Position numbers and translations under genes: made by a program. From Streptomyces griseocarneus (GTDB lineage Bacteria > Actinomycetota > Actinomycetes > Streptomycetales > Streptomycetaceae), in contig PENC01000004.1 in NCBI GenBank assembly GCA_003674045.1, positions 186,001-250,000 on the forward strand: DNA of 64,000 nucleotides, in the 5' to 3' direction. Below are positions 58,282 through 64,000 of this stretch, one piece after another. Under the pieces are notes generated by a model. It did not search any database, was not told the DNA's origin, and was given only the letters and a program-made list of their open reading frames with translations. The stretch's first letter is position 1. Every line of letters starts with the position of its first letter.

Positions 58282-59154
58282 ATGAACGACCAGGCCGTCG
58301 GCTGCTACCGGCACCCGGACCGCGACACCGGCATCCGCTGTACCCGCTGCGAGCGGCCCATCTGCCCGCAGTGCATGGTCAGCGCGGCCGTCGGCTTCCA
58401 GTGCCCGGAGTGCGTGAGCGGGCACGGCCCGGGTGCGGACGGGACTCCTCCGCCGCAGGCCGCTGCACCGCGCACGATCGCCGGCGGTGCCCAGGTCATG
58501 GACCCCCGCCTGGTGACCAAGGTGCTGCTGGGGCTCAATGTGGCTCTGTGGGTCGCGGTGCTGGTCGTCGGCGACCGGCTCGTGGACGGTCTGGAGCTGT
58601 TCGGCAGAGCGCGGCTGACCTACGGCGGCCCCGTCGAGGGCGTCGCCGAGGGCCAGTGGTACCGCCTGCTGACCTCGATGTTCTTGCAACAGGCACCGAT
58701 GCACATCGCGTTCAACATGCTCTCGCTGTGGTGGCTCGGCCCGCCGCTGGAGGCCGCGCTGGGGCGGGCCCGCTTCCTGGCCCTGTATCTGCTGTCGGGC
58801 CTCGGCGGCTCCGCGCTCACCTATGTGATCGCCGATCCGACGCAGCCGTCGCTCGGCGCCTCGGGTGCCGTCTTCGGCCTGCTGGGGGCGACGGCCGTGC
58901 TGATGCGGCGGCTCAACTACGACATGCGGCCCGTCATCGCCCTGCTCGTGCTCAACCTGATCTTCACTTTCGCCTGGGCCAACATCGCCTGGCAGGCCCA
59001 CATCGGCGGCCTGGTGACGGGCACGGCGGTGGCGTACGGCCTGGTGCACGCGCCGCGTCACAAGCGGGAGCTGGTGCAACGGGCCACCTACGGGGCCGCG
59101 CTGCTGGTGATCGTGGTCGCCGTGGTCTTCCGGACGCTTCAGCTCAGTGGCTGA
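58282..59154 (+). CDS. Rhomboid family intramembrane serine protease
   Basis: 290 residues. The N-terminal zinc-ribbon/B-box-like cluster is CYRHPDRDTGIRCTRC...CPQC...CPEC. The rhomboid domain has about seven membrane helices, with HIAFNM (His141, Asn145), catalytic Ser194 in GASGAVFG, and the partner His240 in WQAHIGG. It cleaves membrane proteins within the bilayer. Substrates are unknown. The zinc-finger-plus-rhomboid layout is common in actinobacteria. It ends at a hairpin at 59181-59200. Confidence 0.93.
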   Translation: MNDQAVGCYRHPDRDTGIRCTRCERPICPQCMVSAAVGFQCPECVSGHGPGADGTPPPQAAAPRTIAGGAQVMDPRLVTKVLLGLNVALWVAVLVVGDRLVDGLELFGRARLTYGGPVEGVAEGQWYRLLTSMFLQQAPMHIAFNMLSLWWLGPPLEAALGRARFLALYLLSGLGGSALTYVIADPTQPSLGASGAVFGLLGATAVLMRRLNYDMRPVIALLVLNLIFTFAWANIAWQAHIGGLVTGTAVAYGLVHAPRHKRELVQRATYGAALLVIVVAVVFRTLQLSG

Positions 59155-59180
59155 GCCACGGCTCACCCACGCTCGGGGGA

Positions 59181-59200
59181 ATCCCCGCGTCCGCGGGGAT
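59181..59200 (+). terminator. Hairpin after the rhomboid gene
   Basis: ATCCCCGCG-TC-CGCGGGGAT, a 9-bp perfect stem. It looks superficially like a type I-E CRISPR repeat, but only one copy is present. Confidence 0.6.
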
Positions 59201-59220
59201 CACGCATATGGCCCCGGCGG

Positions 59221-59420
59221 TTGTCCACAGCGCGTGCGGGATCTTGTGCATGCTGTGGGGGACAACGGTCCCGCTGCGTGCAGCATCGCGTTTCCGCTGG
59301 AAGCGGGGGGTGTGACGCGGGCTACACCGGCTCGGTGATCAGTCACACCGGCGTCAATGCCCGGGAAGTTATCCACAGATCTTCTGAGTTTTTCCCCACT
59401 GTGGACGAAGGTGTGGATAA
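59221..59420. promoter_or_regulatory. DnaA-box cluster in the rhomboid-crgA gap
   Basis: The 302-bp gap between convergent rhomboid and crgA genes has four DnaA-box 9-mers: TTGTCCACA 59221-59229 (exact), TTATCCACA 59369-59377, TGTGGACGA 59400-59408 and TGTGGATAA 59412-59420 (the last two reverse). No gene is evident. It is about 15 kb from oriC. Confidence 0.55.
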
Positions 59421-59456
59421 CTTCCCCGAAGGCCTCGGGAGGGTTCCGGAGAACCC

Positions 59457-59711
59457 TTACTTCCACTGGGTGGAGACCACGAACCCGGCCGCGATAAAGC
59501 CGAAGCCGACCACGATGTTCCAGTTGTGCAGCGATTCCACGGGCATGTCGCCACTGGTCACGTAGAAGACGACGATCCAGGCCAGCCCGATCAGGAACAG
59601 CGCCAGCATCACTGGAGCGACCCAGCCGCGGCCGCTGCTCAGCTTGATGGCCTGCTGCTTGGCCGGCGGGGGCGTGAAGTCGTCCTTCTTGCGGATCCGT
59701 GACTTCGGCAC
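59457..59711 (-). CDS. crgA: Cell division protein CrgA
   Basis: 84 residues, [19 protein letters not shown]..., then two membrane helices ([20 protein letters not shown] and [18 protein letters not shown]), ending QWK. It is an actinobacterial divisome membrane protein that restrains FtsZ ring formation in Streptomyces aerial hyphae. The GTG at 59711 has an AGGAG site 8 bases upstream. Longer frames to 59798 lack support. Confidence 0.95.
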   Translation of the reverse strand: MPKSRIRKKDDFTPPPAKQQAIKLSSGRGWVAPVMLALFLIGLAWIVVFYVTSGDMPVESLHNWNIVVGFGFIAAGFVVSTQWK

Positions 59712-59857
59712 GAGGAACTCTCCTGTCGATGCGCTGCGTGACCGCGCTGGGGATGCGTAAGGGCTGTCGGCCGAGTCGGGAAGCGCCGGGAACGCCACCT
59801 TCCTTCGGGCGTCCGTTAGCGTAGTGCTTCCGCGGCGTCGGAGAGGATAAGGGTACG

Positions 59858-60622
59858 TTGAGCAATTCTGCGGACTCCACCAGCACGTCTTCCCGGCGAT
59901 TCCGGCCGGTGCGACTGCTGACCGGCGGGGTCTTCGCGCTCGCCGGCCTCATCTTCTGGACCAGCTTCAACACGGCGCACGGCACCAATATCCGTACCGA
60001 CGACTCGATGCTCCGGCTGTCCGACCTCATCCAGGAACGCAGCCGCAAGAACGCCGACCTGGACGACAGCGCCGCGGGGCTGCGGTCCCGGGTCGACGCG
60101 CTCGCCCGGCGCGACAACGGCAACAACGCCGAGGAGAACCGCAAGCTGGCCGCGCTGGAGGCCCAGGCGGGCACCGAGAAGATCCAGGGCTCCGGCCTCA
60201 CGGTCACCCTCACCGACGCCCCGCCCAATGCCACGCCCAAGATCCCCGGCGTCCCCGATCCGCAGCCCAACGACCTGGTGATCCATCAGCAGGACCTCCA
60301 GGCCGTCGTCAACGCCCTGTGGAAGGGCGGCGCCAAGGGCATCCAGGTCATGGATCAGCGGCTGATCTCCACCAGCGCCGTCCGCTGCGTCGGCAACACC
60401 CTCATCCTCCAGGGCCGCGTCTACTCCCCGCCCTACAAGGTGACCGCCGTCGGCGACCGCGGCGCCCTGCGCAAGGCCCTGGACACCTCCCCCGCGATCC
60501 AGAACTACCTCCAGTACGTGACCGCGTACGGGCTCGGCTGGAAAGTCGACCAGCACGACGCGGTGACTCTTCCCGGGTACTCGGGCACAGTGGATCTCCA
60601 CTACGCCAAGCCCATGGGGTAA
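59858..60622 (+). CDS. DUF881 family membrane-anchored protein
   Basis: 254 residues. An N-terminal membrane anchor ([23 protein letters not shown]) is followed by a coiled coil (about 50-100) and the DUF881 domain ([10 protein letters not shown]...[63 protein letters not shown]). It starts at a TTG with a distant GAGAGG. Divergent from crgA and followed by a sortase gene, it probably acts in envelope or division processes. Confidence 0.85.
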   Translation: MSNSADSTSTSSRRFRPVRLLTGGVFALAGLIFWTSFNTAHGTNIRTDDSMLRLSDLIQERSRKNADLDDSAAGLRSRVDALARRDNGNNAEENRKLAALEAQAGTEKIQGSGLTVTLTDAPPNATPKIPGVPDPQPNDLVIHQQDLQAVVNALWKGGAKGIQVMDQRLISTSAVRCVGNTLILQGRVYSPPYKVTAVGDRGALRKALDTSPAIQNYLQYVTAYGLGWKVDQHDAVTLPGYSGTVDLHYAKPMG

Positions 60623-60641
60623 CCCGGGAGGGGGTCGGCCG

Positions 60642-61478
60642 ATGGGAACGAGGCTCGTCGTCCGGACACTCAGCGAGCTGTGCGTCACCGTAGGCACCCT
60701 GATCGTCCTGCTGGTCGTCTACGTCCTCTACTGGACCGGCGTCCGCGCGAACAGCGCGATGGACAGCGAGGTGCACCGCCTCCAGGAGCGCTGGTCGGCC
60801 GCCGCGGGCGGGCAGTTGCCGGGGCAGGGCCCCGGAGCACAGGCCGGAGGGAACAACGGGGCACCCGCCGGAACGGACGCCCCCGCGGGCGCGGGCACGG
60901 CCGGCCAGGGGGCAGGCACGGGAACGGGGACCGGCAGCACGGGCCCCGGCGCGAAAACGGTTCCCCGGAAGAGCCCTCCCCCCTCGGGCAAGTCCTTCGC
61001 CGTCATGTACATCCCCCGCCTCGGACGGAGCTGGGCCAAACCCGTGCTCCAGGGCACCGGCACCGACGTCCTGAAGAAGGGCCTCGGGCACTACGACGGC
61101 ACCGCGGGCCCGGGCGAGACGGGCAACTTCGCGGTCGCCGGACACCGCAGGACGTACGGCGACCCGCTCAAGGACCTCCCCGAACTGCGCTCCGGCGACC
61201 CGGTGGTGGTCACCGACGGCACGACGTGGTTCACCTACGTCGTCGACGGCGCCCCCTTCACGACCCGGCCCGACGACGTCGGCGTCATCGACCCCGTACC
61301 CGCCGAGTCCGGCTACCGCGGACCCGGCCGCTATCTCACCCTCACCACCTGCGAGCCGGAGTGGGGACACAGCCACCGGCTGATCGTGTGGGCCCACCTG
61401 GACGCCACGGAGCCCGTGGCGGAAGGCAAGCCCAAGGCTTTGCTCAGCCGACCCACCGGGCCCTTCCGCTCCCCGTAG
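60642..61478 (+). CDS. Class E sortase (first of three)
   Basis: 278 residues. One N-terminal membrane anchor and a Gly/Ala/Thr-rich linker (about 55-110) lead to the sortase domain. The catalytic residues are H168 (AGHRRTYG), C237 (LTLTTCEPEWGH) and R246 (HRLIVW). Class E sortases join LAxTG-type proteins to the wall in high-GC Gram-positives, including chaplins in Streptomyces. A GGAGGGG site precedes the ATG. It lies 19 bases after the DUF881 gene. Confidence 0.93.
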   Translation: MGTRLVVRTLSELCVTVGTLIVLLVVYVLYWTGVRANSAMDSEVHRLQERWSAAAGGQLPGQGPGAQAGGNNGAPAGTDAPAGAGTAGQGAGTGTGTGSTGPGAKTVPRKSPPPSGKSFAVMYIPRLGRSWAKPVLQGTGTDVLKKGLGHYDGTAGPGETGNFAVAGHRRTYGDPLKDLPELRSGDPVVVTDGTTWFTYVVDGAPFTTRPDDVGVIDPVPAESGYRGPGRYLTLTTCEPEWGHSHRLIVWAHLDATEPVAEGKPKALLSRPTGPFRSP

Positions 61479-61532
61479 TCTGGTGCTGGAAATCGCGAAC
61501 CGACTACTACGTCATCGGCAAGTGGGGACGGC

Positions 61533-61709
61533 ATGTACGGCTGGATCTGGCGGCATCTGCCGGGCAACACAGGGGTGCGGGCACTGATCTCGCTGGTACT
61601 CGTGCTGGCGATCGTCTACATCCTCTTCCAGTACGTCTTCCCCTGGGCGGAACCGCTGTTGCCGTTCAACGATGTGACGGTCGACAACGGAATGGCGGTC
61701 AACCGGTGA
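61533..61709 (+). CDS. 58-residue membrane peptide between sortase and amidotransferase genes
   Basis: It begins MYGWIWRHLPGNTGVRAL, has one hydrophobic helix (LISLVLVLAIVYILFQYVF) and ends WAEPLLPFNDVTVDNGMAVNR. The stop overlaps the GTG start of the next gene (GTGA at 61706-61709), which argues that it is translated. A GGGGACGG stretch precedes the ATG. It looks like a single-pass membrane peptide. Function is unknown. Confidence 0.7.
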   Translation: MYGWIWRHLPGNTGVRALISLVLVLAIVYILFQYVFPWAEPLLPFNDVTVDNGMAVNR

Positions 61710-62344
61710 GTGCGCGCATCCTCGTCGTGGACAACTACGACAGCTTCGTCTTCAACCTCGTCCAGTACCTCTACCAGCTCGGTGCCGAGTGCGAGGTGCT
61801 GCGCAACGACGAGGTCGAGCTGAGCCACGCCCAGGACGGCTTCGACGGGGTGCTCCTGTCGCCCGGCCCGGGCGCGCCGGAGCAGGCGGGTGTCTGCATC
61901 GACATGGTGCGGCACTGCGCCGCCACGGGCGTGCCGGTCTTCGGCGTGTGCCTGGGCATGCAGTCGATGGCCGTGGCGTACGGCGGAGTCGTCGGCCGGG
62001 CCCCCGAACTGCTGCATGGCAAGACCTCGCTGGTGAGCCACGAGGGCGCCGGCGTCTTCGAGGGGCTCCCCTCGCCGTTCACGGCCACGCGCTACCACTC
62101 GCTGGCCGTCGAGCGGGAGAGCTGGCCCGCCGAGCTGGAGCTCACGGCCTGGACGGAGTCGGGCATCGCGATGGGCCTCCGCCACCGCGAGCTGCCGGTC
62201 GAGGGCGTGCAGTTCCACCCCGAGTCGGTGCTCACGGAATGGGGCCACCGGATGCTGGCCAACTGGCTGGTGACCTGCGGTGACACGGGCGCCGTCGAGC
62301 GTTCGACGGGCCTCGCGCCGGTGGTGGGCAAGGCCGGGGCGTGA
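61706..62344 (+). CDS. Glutamine amidotransferase, anthranilate/aminodeoxychorismate synthase component II
   Basis: A 212-residue class I glutamine amidotransferase that supplies ammonia to a chorismate-using partner. It has ILVVDNYDSFVFNLVQYL, LLSPGPGAPEQAG, the nucleophile Cys in GVCLGMQSMA, and the His-Glu pair in GVQFHPESVLTEWG. The family covers TrpG and PabA. Neighbours do not decide which. No component I gene lies nearby. It overlaps genes at both ends (GTGA), so it sits inside a coupled operon with sortases, which is an odd pairing. Confidence 0.9.
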   Translation: MSARILVVDNYDSFVFNLVQYLYQLGAECEVLRNDEVELSHAQDGFDGVLLSPGPGAPEQAGVCIDMVRHCAATGVPVFGVCLGMQSMAVAYGGVVGRAPELLHGKTSLVSHEGAGVFEGLPSPFTATRYHSLAVERESWPAELELTAWTESGIAMGLRHRELPVEGVQFHPESVLTEWGHRMLANWLVTCGDTGAVERSTGLAPVVGKAGA

Positions 62345-63348
62345 CCACGCTGCGGCCCGAGCGGCCCCCGCGGGCCGTGTCGCGCCCGCTGCCGCCGGAG
62401 GAGACCGCCTCCCGTCCGCTGCCGCCCGAGGACCGGATGACGATGCAGCTGCGCCGGGTGGAGCTCCCCGCGCAGCGGACGGAGACAGGGGCCGATGGCG
62501 GCCGGGCCGCGCGGCGGAAAGGCGCCCGTGGGGCGCACAGGGCGCCGCGTTCCCGTCGCTCCCACCGTTCCCGCCGGGCGGCGGCGTCCGCCCCACAGGC
62601 CGTGTCAGGGGCCGGATCAGGGACCGCACAGCGGGCCGGCTCACGGGCCGGCTCACGGGTCGGCTCACGGGCCGGCTTCGGCGTCATGGCGAGCCGCTTC
62701 GTCGGCGAGCTGTTCATCACGACCGGCGTGGTGATGCTGCTGTTCGTCGCGTACCAGCTGTGGTGGACGAACGTGATAGCCCACCACCAGGCGGGCGGTG
62801 CCGCCAACCACCTGCGGAAGACCTGGGACAAGGGCGTCGGCAAGGACCGGGACGCGGGTGCGTTCTCGCCCGGTGAGGGCTTCGCGATCATCTACATCCC
62901 GGCGCTGGACGTGAAGGCCCCCATCGCGGAGGGCACCGGCAAGCACCAGGTCCTCGACCGCGGCATGGTCGGCCACTACGTGGGGGCGCTCAAGTCCGCG
63001 ATGCCCTGGGACAAGCAGGGGAACTTCGCGCTGGCCGGGCACCGCAACACCCACGGCGAACCGTTCCGCTACGTCAACAGGCTGAAGCCCGGCGACAAGA
63101 TCGTCGTGGAGACGCAGAGCGCCTTCTACACCTACGAGATGACGAGCCGTCTGGAGCAGACGTCCCCGGAGAACGTCGCGGTCATCACGCCCGTGCCCCA
63201 GGGCTCCGGCTTCACCCGCCCCGGCCGCTACATCACGCTGACGACCTGCACCCCGGAATTCACCAGTACGTACCGGATGATCGTCTGGGGCAAGATGGTC
63301 GACGAGCGGCCCCGGAGCAAGGGCAAGCCGGACGCCCTCGTCGGGTGA
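62341..63348 (+). CDS. Class E sortase (second of three), with an Arg-rich N-terminus
   Basis: 335 residues. A basic cytoplasmic tail of about 115 residues has SRAG repeats, then one membrane helix (FVGELFITTGVVMLLFVAYQLW). The sortase domain has H234 (AGHRNTHG), C303 (ITLTTCTPEF) and R312 (YRMIVW). It starts at a GTG overlapping the previous stop. The long basic tail is much larger than in the first sortase. Confidence 0.92.
   Translation: MTTLRPERPPRAVSRPLPPEETASRPLPPEDRMTMQLRRVELPAQRTETGADGGRAARRKGARGAHRAPRSRRSHRSRRAAASAPQAVSGAGSGTAQRAGSRAGSRVGSRAGFGVMASRFVGELFITTGVVMLLFVAYQLWWTNVIAHHQAGGAANHLRKTWDKGVGKDRDAGAFSPGEGFAIIYIPALDVKAPIAEGTGKHQVLDRGMVGHYVGALKSAMPWDKQGNFALAGHRNTHGEPFRYVNRLKPGDKIVVETQSAFYTYEMTSRLEQTSPENVAVITPVPQGSGFTRPGRYITLTTCTPEFTSTYRMIVWGKMVDERPRSKGKPDALVG
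62632..62679 (+). repeat. 12-bp tandem repeats in the second sortase gene
   Basis: Four consecutive copies of CGGGCCGGCTCA (the third has one change, the fourth ends TTC). They encode RAGS-type repeats just before the membrane helix. Confidence 0.8.
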
Positions 63349-64000
63349 GCGGGCCGCGGACGGTGAACGGGCGGCCGGGGACAACGGCACAGAGTGAAGC
63401 GGGGTACGACGCGGTGGCACGGAACGACGGCGACGGGCCACGGCGGCCGTCCCCCACGCGTGGGCGGATCGCGGCCACGGTGGCGGTGATCGGCGAACTG
63501 CTGATCACGGCGGGTGTGCTGATGGCCCTGTTCGTCGTCTACTCGTTGTGGTGGACGAACGTCCTCGCCGACCGCGAGGCGAAGCGGCAGGGCAACCACG
63601 TGCGCGACAACTGGGCGAAGGGCGGTCCCAGCGGCCCCGGCGCGCTGGACACCAAGGACGGCATCGGCTTCCTGCACGTGCCGTCGATGAAGAACGGCGA
63701 GGTGCTCGTCAAGAGCGGCACCGGGTCCGACATCCTCAACGAGGGTGTCGCGGGCTTCTACCGCGACCCCGTGAAGGCCGCGATGCCCTGGGACAAGCAG
63801 GGCAACTTCACCCTGGCCGCGCACCGTGACGGCCACGGCGCGAAGTTCCACAACATCGACAAGATCAAGACGGGCGACGCGGTCGTCTTCGAGACGCGCG
63901 ACACCTGGTACGTCTACAAGGTCTACTCCCAGCTCACGCAGACCTCCAAGTACAACGTGGACGTCCTGGACCAGGTCCCGAAGGAGTCGGGCAAGACGCA
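63345..64000 (+). CDS. Class E sortase (third of three), cut by the window end
   Basis: Open from the GTG at 63345, which overlaps the previous stop (GTGA), to the end of the window (about 218 codons). It begins VSGPRTVNGRPGTTAQ..., has one membrane helix (VAVIGELLITAGVLMALFVV), then the sortase fold with LHVPSMKNGEVLVKSGTGSDILNEGVAGFY and the catalytic-His region LAAHRDGHG. The Cys and Arg must lie beyond the window. It resembles the second sortase closely (WWTNV, MPWDKQGNF), so the two are probably a tandem duplication. Confidence 0.88.
   Translation, partial: MSGPRTVNGRPGTTAQSEAGYDAVARNDGDGPRRPSPTRGRIAATVAVIGELLITAGVLMALFVVYSLWWTNVLADREAKRQGNHVRDNWAKGGPSGPGALDTKDGIGFLHVPSMKNGEVLVKSGTGSDILNEGVAGFYRDPVKAAMPWDKQGNFTLAAHRDGHGAKFHNIDKIKTGDAVVFETRDTWYVYKVYSQLTQTSKYNVDVLDQVPKESGKT

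Noticed and set aside
59181..59200. CRISPR-like repeat unit (ATCCCCGCG-TC-CGCGGGGAT)
   Set aside because: It resembles a type I-E repeat, but only one copy exists, no spacers or cas genes are nearby, and it sits where a terminator for the rhomboid gene is expected.

Overview
This window is the replication-origin core of a high-GC actinomycete chromosome, almost certainly a Streptomyces. It carries the order rpmH-dnaA-oriC-dnaN-gnd-recF-dciA-gyrB-gyrA, with rnpA-yidD-yidC-jag-rsmG-parA-parB, trxA/trxB and sigM on the other side of oriC. It also has crgA, a DLW-39 peptide, many GTG starts, and repeated copies of the Streptomyces parS sequence GTTTCACGTGAAAC. I see no insertion sequence, prophage, CRISPR array or secondary-metabolite cluster. 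Nearly all genes are chromosomal housekeeping genes.

Layout. Positions 1-6.5 kb hold a PLP aminotransferase, a serine beta-lactamase-like hydrolase, a MerR-thioredoxin pair, a TetR/alpha-beta hydrolase pair, and an ArsR-type regulator divergent from a peptide deformylase. From 6.5 to 12 kb are dnaB, a MATE exporter and the rpsF-ssb-rpsR-rplI operon. From 12 to 24 kb are cell-envelope genes (FemX-like ligase, alanine-racemase-like protein, GT87-type membrane protein, class A PBP), a PadR regulator, inositol-phosphate synthase, an MFS carrier and the CCA-adding enzyme. From 24 to 34 kb are a DUF6049 membrane protein, MurJ, a pseudokinase/discoidin membrane protein, SigM with its zinc-type anti-sigma factor, and trxB-trxA. 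From 34 to 41 kb, on the minus strand and reading away from oriC, are a GNAT protein and parB, parA, rsmG, jag, yidC, yidD, rnpA and rpmH. From 41 to 53 kb are dnaA, oriC, dnaN, gnd, recF, dciA, gyrB, gyrA and a DUF3566 protein. From 54 to 64 kb are tRNA-Ile, a DLW-39 peptide, an HTH/Ser-Thr kinase pair, tRNA-Ala, DUF5324, a cyclophilin, a rhomboid protease, crgA, a DUF881 protein, and three class E sortases interleaved with a 58-residue membrane peptide and a glutamine amidotransferase.

The genes form connected systems. DnaA/oriC, DnaN, RecF, DciA, DnaB, SSB and gyrase serve replication. ParA, ParB and eleven exact plus one near-exact parS sites serve segregation, and all the parS sites lie on the left side of oriC, between 22.6 and 37.3 kb. 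MurJ, FemX, the PBP, CrgA and the sortases serve envelope growth and division. The most unusual structure is a set of five parS sites inside the anti-sigma-factor reading frame. Four of them are spaced exactly 36 bp apart, so the centromere array is translated as a VSRET peptide repeat. Other parS copies form the core of terminator-like hairpins, and DnaA-box clusters occur in gene gaps well away from oriC.
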